This document shows, piece by piece, positions 7,908-16,096 of a DNA stretch of 64,000 nt. Numbering within the stretch: the stretch's first letter is position 1; each line of letters starts with the position of its first letter. The notes beneath the pieces were generated by a model that was not told the DNA's origin, made no database searches, and saw only the letters and a list, made by a program, of their open reading frames with translations. A program made the position numbers and the translations under genes. Source of the stretch: Collinsella aerofaciens (GTDB lineage: Bacteria > Actinomycetota > Coriobacteriia > Coriobacteriales > Coriobacteriaceae); contig RQAP01000026.1 of assembly GCA_008671135.1 (NCBI GenBank), positions 3,845 through 67,844 of the forward strand, in the 5' to 3' direction.

Positions 7908-8393
7908 ATGAGCAACAAGAAACTGCCCGAGAATGCAACCAAGACTGAAGGTGCCGAGCTCGCCCGCCGTGGAAGGGGCGAAATATCCACCGCAACGGCG
8001 GTGCCCCACGTGAGTTATGACGATCTGCGCCATGCTGACCGCATTACTATCGACGGTCTCGAGGTCTTTGCCAACCACGGCGTGTATCCCGAAGAGAATG
8101 CGCTGGGCCAGAAGTTCATCGTGTCCTTGGTGCTCTATGCCGACCTGCGTGCAGCGGGGGAGCACGATAACCTGGACGCTTCGATTGACTACGGCTCGGT
8201 GTGCCACGATGTCGATGGCTATCTGCGCGAGCATACGTTTAAACTCATCGAGGCGGCAGCCGAGGGTGTGGCCCAGATGCTGCTGCGTCGTTACCCCTTG
8301 CTGCTTGGCGTGCGTGTTAAGCTCGATAAGCCTTGGGCTCCCGTCGGTCTTCCCCTGGCAAGCTGCGGCGTCGAGATCGAGCGCGTGCGCTAA
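7908..8393 (+). CDS. folB: Dihydroneopterin aldolase
   Basis: 161 residues. Cleaves dihydroneopterin to 6-hydroxymethyl-dihydropterin and glycolaldehyde. Core motifs are FANHGVYPEENALGQKF with the catalytic Glu, and the late KLDKP. About 45 residues precede the usual start of the fold (RITIDGLEVFANHGV); they are kept because a good AAGGAGA lies before the ATG at 7908. Third gene of the folE-HD-folB operon. folP and folK are not in the window. Confidence 0.9.
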   Translation: MSNKKLPENATKTEGAELARRGRGEISTATAVPHVSYDDLRHADRITIDGLEVFANHGVYPEENALGQKFIVSLVLYADLRAAGEHDNLDASIDYGSVCHDVDGYLREHTFKLIEAAAEGVAQMLLRRYPLLLGVRVKLDKPWAPVGLPLASCGVEIERVR

Positions 8394-8399
8394 CCGGTT

Positions 8400-9209
8400 C
8401 TAATACGTCTCTATGGGCGGCTGCTTGAGCCGCTGCGATAGAGCTCTATTGTTGGGACAGTACGTGTCGAGCAGGGCGTGAAACCGCTGATTGTGGCTTG
8501 GCTCGAGCAGGTGGACGAGCTCGTGGGCGACAACCATGCCGAGACACTCGATGGGATAGGCGGCAAGTTCGCGTGCGATGCGAACGGCACCGGATTTGGG
8601 CGTGCATGAGCCCCAACGCGTTTTCATGCTACGTACGGAAACGCGGGAAACGGCGACACCCATTGCGATTTCGTACGCGCGTACCATATCGCGCAGCGCC
8701 GTGGTGACCTCGGATGCATAGAGTTGGTCGATGCGGGTCTGGAGCTCATCGGACGTCAGGCCGTCGAGGGTTGCGCGCCGCTTGGCCTGTGGGCGTTCGT
8801 TCGATTTGTCGGCACCTATAAAACTTGCGAAGGTGGCCTGCTTGGGCCGCGGTGCGGGTGACTTAAAGTTGTGATCGAGCGCATCTTGTACCGTGATGGG
8901 TTTGCCCCAAAGCGCAATGATGGACGAGGGACTGAGCGGCTCTCGCGCCGTCGCCTGACGTTGCTCGCGCTGGGCAAGTCGGCTGATAATCCAGGCGCTG
9001 TTGCGCTTCACAAACGCTTCGATACGCTCGCGGCTGGCGCCGAGCGGTGCACTGGCGTGGACCTCACCGCTCGATGTGACGCGTAGGTTGAAGTTCTTGA
9101 CGCGCTTTTTGGTAACGACGACGGGGATGGGCGTCCCATCCGGTCGGGATGCGGAAATCGTAAACTGCTGCGTCAAAAGCGGTCCTTCAGATTGGGGACG
9201 GGCCGGCAT
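8400..9209 (-). CDS. YgjP-like zinc metallopeptidase (DUF45)
   Basis: 269 residues from the ATG at 9209. The zinc site HELVH with downstream SHNQRFH matches the YgjP/DUF45 (M48-related) family, and RWGSCTPK is the other family hallmark. Role in the cell is not established. Start is uncertain: an 11-bp perfect inverted repeat covers 9200-9233, and a TTG at 9176 has a better spaced GAAGGA, so the protein may begin 11 residues later. Convergent with folB. Confidence 0.8.
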   Translation of the reverse strand: MPARPQSEGPLLTQQFTISASRPDGTPIPVVVTKKRVKNFNLRVTSSGEVHASAPLGASRERIEAFVKRNSAWIISRLAQREQRQATAREPLSPSSIIALWGKPITVQDALDHNFKSPAPRPKQATFASFIGADKSNERPQAKRRATLDGLTSDELQTRIDQLYASEVTTALRDMVRAYEIAMGVAVSRVSVRSMKTRWGSCTPKSGAVRIARELAAYPIECLGMVVAHELVHLLEPSHNQRFHALLDTYCPNNRALSQRLKQPPIETY

Positions 9210-9233
9210 GTCGACCGTTCGGCATGCCGGCCC
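9200..9233. repeat. Inverted repeat at the start of the YgjP-like gene
   Basis: GGGCCGGCATG (9200-9210) and CATGCCGGCCC (9223-9233) are perfect complements around a 12-nt loop. It lies between the dipeptidase stop and the start of the next gene; no T-run follows on either strand. Could limit read-through or mask the start codon. Confidence 0.5.
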
Positions 9234-9250
9234 GCTCAAGGGATGTGAAA

Positions 9251-10264
9251 TTAATAACGCTCAAAGAAGGCAAGCGCGTTGTCGCTGCAGAGCTTTTGCA
9301 TCACGGTCTTGCCAAAGTGCTTGGAGAGCATGTTCTGGAACTCGGGCATCTTGCTGGCATCGGAGAGGAAGGCGGGCACCGTGGCACCGTCCCAGTCGCC
9401 GCCGAGCGCGATGACGTCCTCGCCGCCCAGGTCGAGCCAGTGCTCGATATGTGCCGCTAGCTGGTCGAAGGTGACGTCTGCGGCGGTCTTGTCGGTTGCG
9501 TCGTTGGAAAGGAACTCGCTGCAGTAGTTGAGGCCGACGATACCGCCCATGTCGCGAATGGCGCGGAACTGGTCGTCGGTAAGGTTGCGTTTGACGCCGC
9601 AAACCGCACGGGAGTTGGAGTGGCTGGCGACGAAGGGACGTGTGGCGTGGGCGACAACCTCGTCAAAGCACTCATCGTTGAGGTGGGAGACGTCAAGCAC
9701 CATGCCGGCGTGCTCCATCTGCGTAAGTGCCTCGATGCCGGCGGCGGTGAGGCCGGCGTGGGTATCGTGTCCGCTCGCGAGCGGTCCCTGCGCATTCCAG
9801 CTGAGTGACGACATGAGCACGCCCAAGCTCTTGAGCACCTCGATCAGCGCGGGGTCCTCGGCAAAGAACGTGGCGTTTTCGATGGTGTGGATGCAGGCGA
9901 CCTTGCCGTCCTTGAGCGCGGGGCGAATGTCTGCCGCGCTGCGTACGTTGACCATGCGGTCGTGGTTGAGCATTGCCTGACCGCTCATATGCGCCATGAT
10001 CTGCGCCTGGAAGCGCGCGGCGTGGGCGGTGGGAATCTCGTCGGGGACAAACGTGGCGAAGCACTGTGCCCACGGCGTGTTGTCGATCTTTGCGAGCGAG
10101 ATGGCGCAGGCGTTACCCTCGATGAGGTCGAAATCTTGCGGATGCGTCTCGTCGCCGGGGAAATAGCCGTCGGTGCCGGCGGTAAAGCGCAGGTCGAGAT
10201 CGAGCGTGGCCCAGCCGATGCGGTCGGCGGTGTCGCAGTGTAGGTCAAATACGGGATATGCCAT
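9251..10264 (-). CDS. Membrane-dipeptidase family (M19) metallopeptidase
   Basis: 337 residues. Opens with the zinc motif DLHCDT, followed later by DVSHLND and SHSNSRAVCGV, all typical of renal-dipeptidase-type enzymes that split dipeptides, sometimes with D-residues. No signal peptide, so probably cytosolic. The ATG at 10264 has GGAGGAACC directly upstream. Followed 40 bp later by the YgjP-like gene on the same strand. Confidence 0.92.
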   Translation of the reverse strand: MAYPVFDLHCDTADRIGWATLDLDLRFTAGTDGYFPGDETHPQDFDLIEGNACAISLAKIDNTPWAQCFATFVPDEIPTAHAARFQAQIMAHMSGQAMLNHDRMVNVRSAADIRPALKDGKVACIHTIENATFFAEDPALIEVLKSLGVLMSSLSWNAQGPLASGHDTHAGLTAAGIEALTQMEHAGMVLDVSHLNDECFDEVVAHATRPFVASHSNSRAVCGVKRNLTDDQFRAIRDMGGIVGLNYCSEFLSNDATDKTAADVTFDQLAAHIEHWLDLGGEDVIALGGDWDGATVPAFLSDASKMPEFQNMLSKHFGKTVMQKLCSDNALAFFERY

Positions 10265-10384
10265 GGTTCCTCCGGTTGCAGCGTTTCTTTGCAAACTGTC
10301 TTTGAATTGTATGACTAGGGTATAGTTAGCGCCATATGTTCATGGCGGCCCACGTTGTGCGCTGCCCTTATCACGGAGGTTTCC

Positions 10385-10813
10385 ATGTCCAACCAGGGCA
10401 AGAAGGTCAAGACTCATTATCGCGGCACGCTCGACGACGGCACGCAGTTCGATAGCTCCTACGATCGCGGCGAGCCGCTGGAGTTCACCTGCGGCGCCGG
10501 TCAGATGATCAAGGGCTTCGACGCCGCCGTGGTCGACATGCAGGTGGGCGAGAAGAAGACCGTGCACATTCCGGCTGCCGATGCCTACGGCGAGCACAAC
10601 CCCGAGATGGTTATTACCTTCCCGGCCGAGCAGGTTCCCAACATCGAGCAGATCGAGAAAGGCATGAAGCTTTTCCTGTCCACGCCGAGCGGTATGCCCG
10701 TCCCCGCCGTGGTCATTGACGTTACGCTCGAGGCCGTGACGCTCGACGCCAACCACGAGCTGGCCGGCAAGGACCTCAACTTTGATATCGAGCTCGTCGA
10801 GGTCGAGGACTAG
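10385..10813 (+). CDS. SlyD-like FKBP peptidyl-prolyl isomerase
   Basis: 142 residues. FKBP fold with an inserted IF (chaperone) domain; the ending LDANHELAGKDLNFDIEL is typical of SlyD. Unlike E. coli SlyD it lacks the His/Cys-rich metal-binding tail and stops at VEVED. Start at 10385 follows CACGGAGG. The next gene, UreE-like, begins 3 bp after its stop, which hints at a nickel-handling or metalloprotein-folding role. Confidence 0.9.
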   Translation: MSNQGKKVKTHYRGTLDDGTQFDSSYDRGEPLEFTCGAGQMIKGFDAAVVDMQVGEKKTVHIPAADAYGEHNPEMVITFPAEQVPNIEQIEKGMKLFLSTPSGMPVPAVVIDVTLEAVTLDANHELAGKDLNFDIELVEVED

Positions 10814-10816
10814 GCT

Positions 10817-11395
10817 ATGCCTGTGAATCTGGTTTCGACAGCGTGTCTCGGAAATCTCAACGACCCGTCCTATGAACTCCTGCTCCGCCGGAATTTGGGC
10901 GGCGTCTTTGAAGTTGACGAGCTACTGCTCGATTGGGACCAGGCTGACACGCGCGCGTTTGTGGGTGTGACGGAGCTGGGGCGCACGGTCGATGTTCGGC
11001 TGGATGCTGCCGACGGCGGTCGTCTTACCGACGGCGACGTGCTCGCCATCGACCGTTCGGGCATGGTGCCCGTGGCGGTTGTCGTGCGCCTGCGCAGTGC
11101 CGAGGTTTATTTGGTCGAAGTCGACCGCATGGACCCGATTGCGCTCGCGCATGCGTGCTGGGAGATCGGCAATATGCACGCGCCGCTTTTCCGAGGCGAT
11201 TCGGACGAGTATACCGTGCGCATGTATACGCCGGTGCAGCCTGTTTTGGGCCGCACGCTCCGGGGCGTCGAGGGCGTTTGGCTCTCGGTGGTTACCCGTG
11301 AACTCGATGCGGACCGGCGCTTTGCGTCGAGTGCGGCGTATGCCGTTGTGAGTATGGCTCCCGACTTTACGATCGTAAAAAAGGCGCGCGGTTAA
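10817..11395 (+). CDS. UreE-like protein (urease accessory/nickel chaperone fold)
   Basis: 192 residues. The middle matches the UreE layout: LTDGDVLAIDRSGMVPV, then a ferredoxin-like half starting VEVDRMDPIALAHACWEIGN with MHAPLF. The position where UreE proteins carry the nickel-bridging histidine (usually in a DHVL motif) reads TPVQPVL here, and there is no His-rich tail. So it may not bind nickel as urease UreE does. No urease or hydrogenase genes are in the window. Coupled to slyD. Assignment is from pattern memory and moderately sure. Confidence 0.6.
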   Translation: MPVNLVSTACLGNLNDPSYELLLRRNLGGVFEVDELLLDWDQADTRAFVGVTELGRTVDVRLDAADGGRLTDGDVLAIDRSGMVPVAVVVRLRSAEVYLVEVDRMDPIALAHACWEIGNMHAPLFRGDSDEYTVRMYTPVQPVLGRTLRGVEGVWLSVVTRELDADRRFASSAAYAVVSMAPDFTIVKKARG

Positions 11396-11405
11396 CGTGC
11401 GTATG

Positions 11406-11450
11406 AGTAAGACGGACTTTGAGAGGCAGCTATTCAAAGTCCGTCTTACT
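11406..11450. terminator. Perfect 17-bp hairpin after the UreE-like gene
   Basis: AGTAAGACGGACTTTGA (11406-11422) and TCAAAGTCCGTCTTACT (11434-11450) with an 11-nt loop. No T-run follows on the plus strand (GTTGATG), so it may be a weak terminator or a repeat element. It ends 30 bp before the next start codon. Confidence 0.5.
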
Positions 11451-11479
11451 GTTGATGAGGTGCTTTGGGGGGAAAGCAT

Positions 11480-12277
11480 ATGGGTCTTGAGGGAATCAAG
11501 CTGATTGCATGCGATTTGGACGGCACGTTGCTGCATCCGGGGGAGCGCGAGCCGCGTTCCGAGGCCTTTGAGCTCATCGATGAACTGCATCGTCGCGGTA
11601 TCGTGTTTATGCCGGCGAGCGGTCGTCAATATGCGAGCTTGCGCTATCTGTTTACCCCGGTGGCCGATGAGCTCGCCTATGTATGCGAGAACGGAGCCCT
11701 GGTGATGAGCGAGGGGCGTGCCGTTGTCAAGCGCTCCATGGAGCGTAGCCTTGCTATGGATATCGCGAATGCCGTGGTTGCGTATCCCCATGCCGACGTG
11801 ACCCTTTCGTGTGAGGAACACCTCTACACCATGAGCGGCAACGATGCGTTCGTCGACCATTTGCGCTATGAGGTCCACTGCGATGTGGCGGTGGTCGACC
11901 GCCCCGAGGACATCGACGAGGACGTCATTAAGATTGCCTTCCAGACGCCCGAGGTGAATCAGCCGGCGGCCCTGGAGTATTTCGAGCACCTCTTTAGCGA
12001 CCGTGTCGACGTGATGACGTCGGGAACCGAATGGACGGACTTTATCGGCTTTGATTCGGGTAAGGGTTCCGCGCTTGCCGATTACGGTCGTGCCCTGGGT
12101 ATTTCGCCCGATGAGATGATGGCGTTTGGCGACAATGAGAACGATCGCGATATGCTCAACGTCGTGGGCCATCCCTATCTGATGGAGAGCTGCAACCCCA
12201 CCATGCGCGACATCAACGACCGCGTCCGTTACGTGCGCACGGTCGAAGAAGAACTGCGCCGTCTGCTCGCCGAGTAG
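11480..12277 (+). CDS. Cof-type HAD (IIB) phosphatase
   Basis: 265 residues. HAD motif I DLDGTLL (residues 12-18), motif II in PASGRQY, and the motif IV block FGDNENDRDML. The large cap between is the IIB type. Such enzymes dephosphorylate sugar phosphates or cofactors; substrate cannot be told. ATG at 11480 follows GGGGGGAAAGC. Monocistronic, behind a hairpin. Confidence 0.9.
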   Translation: MGLEGIKLIACDLDGTLLHPGEREPRSEAFELIDELHRRGIVFMPASGRQYASLRYLFTPVADELAYVCENGALVMSEGRAVVKRSMERSLAMDIANAVVAYPHADVTLSCEEHLYTMSGNDAFVDHLRYEVHCDVAVVDRPEDIDEDVIKIAFQTPEVNQPAALEYFEHLFSDRVDVMTSGTEWTDFIGFDSGKGSALADYGRALGISPDEMMAFGDNENDRDMLNVVGHPYLMESCNPTMRDINDRVRYVRTVEEELRRLLAE

Positions 12278-12300
12278 GTTTTCACGACATACCTAGAAAT

Positions 12301-12681
12301 CTACCTACAGTCGGGGCAGAGACCCTCGAAGATGGTGTAGTGCGACGTGACGTGCCAGCCGATTTGCTCGGACGCCTTGGCGTCGAGCTGGGCATCGAAG
12401 GGGAGCGGTACGTCGATGACGCGGCTGCACGAGGTGCAGATGATATGCGCATGCGGCTCGATCGTGCGATCGAAGCGGCTGCCGCCCGGCGTCTTGATGG
12501 AGAGAATCTCGCCGGCGTCGGCCAAGAGATTGAGATTGCGGTAGACTGTACCGCGGCTGATTTTGTCATCCTGCGCGCGCACGACGTTGTAGATTTCGTC
12601 GGCGGTGGGATGGTTATAGCTTTGGCGCACGGCGTCAAGAACCAGCTTTCGCTGCCTGGTATTCCTTCTTTGCACCGCCAT
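12301..12681 (-). CDS. Fur/PerR-family metalloregulator
   Basis: 126 residues. N-terminal winged helix (TRQRKLVLDAV, RGTVYRNLNLL) and C-terminal dimer domain with HAHIICTSC and CPDC, the two CxxC zinc knuckles of PerR/Fur proteins. The pattern HAHIICTSC favours PerR-like peroxide sensing over Fur, but the metal ligands were not mapped one by one. Its own promoter region (12682-12742) is A/T rich; the target operons are not evident here. Confidence 0.9.
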   Translation of the reverse strand: MAVQRRNTRQRKLVLDAVRQSYNHPTADEIYNVVRAQDDKISRGTVYRNLNLLADAGEILSIKTPGGSRFDRTIEPHAHIICTSCSRVIDVPLPFDAQLDAKASEQIGWHVTSHYTIFEGLCPDCR

Positions 12682-12742
12682 GCGCCTCGCCTCTTTTCTA
12701 TTAACGGTCGTAGGTAAATGATACCGTATTTAGCACACAATA

Positions 12743-13153
12743 CTAATAATGAGGACTGAAACCGTCTTCATTGGCAAGTGGGACTCGGGCCTGGGCGTCT
12801 ACGAGGCGAAAACGCGTTCCCATGCGCTCGTAGGAGGCATGAAGCGCCTCGAGATGAGATAGGATGTTTGCCGGAGCTCCCTGTATCTCCATCTCGACTG
12901 AGCCGTCTTCCATATTACGCACCCAGCCGGTGAGGGAGCGTGCCTGCGCGAGGTTGGTGGTGGTAAAGCGAAAACCAACGCCTTGGACTTGCCCCGCCCA
13001 GCGCAGGAAATAGCGCAGGGGAGTGTCTTGAGTGGCCTCGTCGCTTGCGAGCACAGTAAGTCTGCGGCGCAGCTCGAGCTCGACGTTTGATGGTTTTTGG
13101 GGTTCTCGACTGCCGCCGGTGACGCTGGAGAAGAACGTATCGAAGAGACCCAT
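12743..13153 (-). CDS. Acylphosphatase-domain protein
   Basis: 136 residues. The C-terminal 90 residues carry the acylphosphatase motif GQVQGVGFRF with the catalytic Arg, and NMEDGSVEMEIQG. The first 45 residues (MGLFDTFFSSVTGG...) are an extension without a known domain. The ATG at 13153 lies 3 bp after the stop of the upstream oxidoreductase gene, so the two form an operon. Confidence 0.85.
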   Translation of the reverse strand: MGLFDTFFSSVTGGSREPQKPSNVELELRRRLTVLASDEATQDTPLRYFLRWAGQVQGVGFRFTTTNLAQARSLTGWVRNMEDGSVEMEIQGAPANILSHLEALHASYERMGTRFRLVDAQARVPLANEDGFSPHY

Positions 13154-13155
13154 CG

Positions 13156-14262
13156 CTATGCCTGCTTGCCTGCGTCGGCCGGGAAGGTAATGCCGGCCTG
13201 CTGGCGCACGGCATCCATGATGCGCAGTGAGACGAGCGTGACATCGCGGTAGTGGCCAAGCTCGTGGCGTCCCGCCGGGGTCTCCCAAATCTCTTCCTTA
13301 ACGTTATCGATGCCGCCGATGGCGGTGATAAAGTCTGTGAGTTCGTATTCCATAGTGTTGCTCGATTTGGGCAGGTCGAGCACGCGGCCGTTGTCTCCCT
13401 GTTCGCGCGGTGCCTCGGTCGCTGAGCCGCGTACGACATCGCCGCGATAGTCGATGCGGACGTTGCGGGGCGTGGACAGATGGTCGATCTGGATAGTGCC
13501 ACGCTCCCCTTCGATCTGCGAGGGCAGCAGGTCATTCGTAATTTTGGAGTGCGCGAGCTCGACGGAGATGCGGCCTCCGCCATAGCTGGCGAGGATGGAA
13601 CCGCAGCCGTCGATGGGGCCGTGCGTGAGCTGTCGCGTGGTGGGATCGAGCAGGGTAGTCATGCTCGTAAGGCCGGAGGGCATGCCGAAAATCTCGACCA
13701 TGGGCTCGACGGCGTAGACGCCAATGTCCATGAGGGAACCCGATGCCATATTGCAGTCGAAGATATTGGTGGCGCGTCCCGCGAGAATCTCGTTGTAGCG
13801 CGAGGAATACTTGCCAAAGCGCAATGAGGCGCGGCGGATGGGGGCGATCTCGCCCAGGGCGTCCTCGATGGCGTGGAAGGCGGGATCGTGGAGGGGACGC
13901 ATGGCCTCGAGGGCCACGACACCTGCTGCCTCGGCAGCGCGGAAGACTTCCAGCGCCTGCGCTTCGGTGGCGCAGAAGGGTTTCTCGACGATGACGTGCT
14001 TGCCACCGGCGATGCAGGCAAGGGCCTGCTCGTAGTGAAGTGCGTTAGGGCTGCCGATATAGACGGCGTCGACGTCGACGGCTGCCGCAAGCTCATCGAG
14101 TGACGTAAAGTTTCGCTCGCCACCGCGCTCGGCGGTAAAGGCAGTACCGCGATTGGCGTCGCGTGAAAGCGTGCCCACAAACGCGGCTTGGTCGTTGGCG
14201 TTGACGACTTGGATAAAGTCGTCGGTGATCATGGATGTGCCGATGGTCGCGATGCGCAGCAT
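13156..14262 (-). CDS. Gfo/Idh/MocA family NAD(P)-dependent oxidoreductase
   Basis: 368 residues. N-terminal Rossmann fold (LRIATIGTSMI) and the EKP motif (VIVEKPF) that holds the catalytic Lys in this family. Substrates are typically sugars or inositols; not assignable here. ATG at 14262 follows GGGGGACGT. Upstream frame is open further but lacks a start signal. Overlaps nothing and runs into the acylphosphatase gene. Confidence 0.88.
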   Translation of the reverse strand: MLRIATIGTSMITDDFIQVVNANDQAAFVGTLSRDANRGTAFTAERGGERNFTSLDELAAAVDVDAVYIGSPNALHYEQALACIAGGKHVIVEKPFCATEAQALEVFRAAEAAGVVALEAMRPLHDPAFHAIEDALGEIAPIRRASLRFGKYSSRYNEILAGRATNIFDCNMASGSLMDIGVYAVEPMVEIFGMPSGLTSMTTLLDPTTRQLTHGPIDGCGSILASYGGGRISVELAHSKITNDLLPSQIEGERGTIQIDHLSTPRNVRIDYRGDVVRGSATEAPREQGDNGRVLDLPKSSNTMEYELTDFITAIGGIDNVKEEIWETPAGRHELGHYRDVTLVSLRIMDAVRQQAGITFPADAGKQA

Positions 14263-14335
14263 ACGTCCCCCTTGCGTTGTTTGGTCTACAGGATGAGTGT
14301 AGCGCGTGGGGATATAAAGCTGCGCGAAAACGCTA

Positions 14336-14821
14336 TTACAGGTCGCTCTCGTTAAAGCCGGTGTCGATATAGAGGTTGCTGCCGTCGGCCGCCGTGGTTG
14401 CGAGCTCATCGCAGCGCTCGTTGAGCTCGTGGCCGGCGTGACCCTTAACCCAGATGAACTCAACCTTGTGCTTACTTTTGGCGGTGAGTAGGCGCTCCCA
14501 CAGGTCGCGGTTCTTGACGGGCTGCTTGTTGGCGGTTTTCCATCCGCGCTTTTTCCAGCCGTCGATCCAGTGCTTGTTGAAGGCGTTGACGACGTACTGC
14601 GAATCGGAATGGACTTCGACCTCGCAGGGGCGGTTGAGCGCCTCGAGCGCCACGATGACCGCCATGAGTTCCATACGGTTGTTGGTGGTCTTGGCGTAGC
14701 CGCGTGAAAGCTCGGAGGTGAAGGTCTTGCCGGCGGGGTTGGTGTATTTGAGTACGGCGCCGTAGCCGCCGCGTCCCGGATTTGATCGGGCCGAGCCGTC
14801 GGTATAGATGATGACCTTCAC
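14336..14821 (-). CDS. rnhA: Ribonuclease HI
   Basis: 161 residues. Degrades RNA in RNA-DNA hybrids. Catalytic acidic residues appear as YTDGSA (Asp), RMELMAV (Glu), HSDSQYV (Asp) and the last Asp in ERCDELA. A GTG start at 14821 is chosen because AAAGGAAG sits 3 bp before it and the fold begins immediately (VKVIIYTDGS). Confidence 0.95.
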   Translation of the reverse strand: MKVIIYTDGSARSNPGRGGYGAVLKYTNPAGKTFTSELSRGYAKTTNNRMELMAVIVALEALNRPCEVEVHSDSQYVVNAFNKHWIDGWKKRGWKTANKQPVKNRDLWERLLTAKSKHKVEFIWVKGHAGHELNERCDELATTAADGSNLYIDTGFNESDL

Positions 14822-14920
14822 GGGCTTCCTTTCGTTGGGTACGTTTCGTGTGAGTGACCATTGTAGCGCCATGCCCGCCGGGGGCTAGCAATCTACGATT
14901 TCTACCCCGTCTTCCGACAG

Positions 14921-15823
14921 TTAGTTGGCATGGATGATGCGGTTGAGCTCGTCGAGGTATTGCTGCAAGAGGGGAGAGGGCTTGCGCTCGTCGTGCATGA
15001 TATAGCCTACGTGCATCGTTGGGGCGTCTGCTAACGGGATCGATGCCATACCCCATTGCATTTCATTGGAGAGGACACCGGTCGACAGGGTGTAGCCGTT
15101 CGACGTGATAAGTAAGTTGGTAAGTGTTCCGCGGTCCGAGATTCGTATGTTGCGGTCGCAAGGGATATAGCTAAAAGGTTCCTCGGCGTAATAGAAGGAG
15201 TTCGAGGTGCCTTGCTCAAAGCTGTAGCGCGTATATGGTGTGAGGTCGGCAAGGGACAGCTGCGGGCGGCGGGCAAGCGGGTGGCGCTCGCTAACGAAGA
15301 CGTGGACCGTCGCGTCGAATAGGGGATGGAAGCTCGCGCGCGCATCGGCAAAAGCCTTCTGCAGAACGCGGACGTTAAAGTCGTCCAGATAGAGGATGCC
15401 GATGTCGCTGCGAAACGCGCGGACGTCATCGATGATCTGCGATGTGGTGGTCTCGCGCATGATGAACTCGAACTTGCTGTCTCGGCAGCGCTCGACCACG
15501 TTGACAAAGGCCTCGACCGAAAAGGCGTAGTGCTGGGCGGAGATGGCGAGGCGGGCTTGCGGGGTGCCGCCGTCCTCGTAGCGCGCCTCGAGCATGTCGG
15601 CCTGCTCTACGACCTGGCGCGCATAGCCCAAAAGCTCGGTGCCGTCGTTGGTGAGTGCAACACCGCGGCTGGAGCGCGTAAAGATTTCGATATGAAGTTC
15701 CTGCTCCAGGCTTTTGACGGCATTGGAGATATTGGACTGTGCCGTATAGAGGCGCTGGGCTGCGGCGTTGATCGAACCGGACTCTGCCACGGCGATCAAA
15801 AAGCGAAGCTGTTGGAGGGTCAT
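14921..15823 (-). CDS. LysR-family transcriptional regulator
   Basis: 300 residues. N-terminal HTH (LRFLIAVAESGSINAAAQRL) and a periplasmic-binding-like effector domain. Divergent from metY with 273 bp between them. A GTTATC-N9-GATAAC palindrome at 15844-15864, just upstream of its own start, is a classic LysR operator. It therefore likely autoregulates and controls metY, in the way CysB/CysL/MetR proteins regulate sulfur genes. Effector unknown. Confidence 0.92.
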   Translation of the reverse strand: MTLQQLRFLIAVAESGSINAAAQRLYTAQSNISNAVKSLEQELHIEIFTRSSRGVALTNDGTELLGYARQVVEQADMLEARYEDGGTPQARLAISAQHYAFSVEAFVNVVERCRDSKFEFIMRETTTSQIIDDVRAFRSDIGILYLDDFNVRVLQKAFADARASFHPLFDATVHVFVSERHPLARRPQLSLADLTPYTRYSFEQGTSNSFYYAEEPFSYIPCDRNIRISDRGTLTNLLITSNGYTLSTGVLSNEMQWGMASIPLADAPTMHVGYIMHDERKPSPLLQQYLDELNRIIHAN

Positions 15824-15843
15824 CGGCGCCCGTCCTTTCGAGT

Positions 15844-15864
15844 GTTATCTATAAAACCGATAAC
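15844..15864. promoter_or_regulatory. LysR-type operator
   Basis: Perfect dyad GTTATC tataaaacc GATAAC, including the ATC-N9-GAT core often bound by LysR proteins. 21 bp upstream of the regulator start and about 20 bp upstream of the metY -35. Confidence 0.65.
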
Positions 15865-15884
15865 AGGCTAGCGCTTTAAAGTGA

Positions 15885-15913
15885 TTGACCGAGGAAAACA
15901 ATGCTCGTACTAT
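15885..15913 (+). promoter_or_regulatory. metY promoter
   Basis: TTGACC (15885-15890), 17-bp spacer, TACTAT (15908-15913). Predicts a leader of about 175 nt before metY that contains the small ORF at 15982. Confidence 0.65.
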
Positions 15914-15981
15914 TCAAAACACACAAAGACGGTAGGTAATTAAGCCAACTACGGAACCGGGATGCGAAAGGAGGCCCGCAT

Positions 15982-16035
15982 ATGAATTGCTTACCAAGAC
16001 GAATGCCGGGCTCCTGTTTGCGCCCGTCGGCGTGA
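15982..16035 (+). CDS. 17-codon leader peptide upstream of metY
   Basis: ATG at 15982 is preceded by AAAGGAGG with ideal spacing, stronger than most genes here. It encodes MNCLPRRMPGSCLRPSA with Cys at positions 3 and 12. The sequence around it can fold alternatively: GGCCCGCAT (15973 onward) can pair with ATGCCGGGC inside the ORF, and CTCCTG (16011) pairs with CAGGAG (16037). metY makes homocysteine or cysteine from sulfide, so translation of Cys codons could sense cysteine. Short Cys-containing leader ORFs before sulfur genes are known in other Actinobacteria. That this one regulates is an inference. Confidence 0.6.
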   Translation: MNCLPRRMPGSCLRPSA

Positions 16036-16096
16036 TCAGGAGACAGCGACTCACTTCTCTTACTCTTATTACTTTTGTTCGATCAAGGAGATCATC

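Noticed and set aside
15901..16096. SAM or cobalamin riboswitch in the metY leader
   Set aside because: Conserved boxes of these families are not found; the leader ORF explains the layout better.
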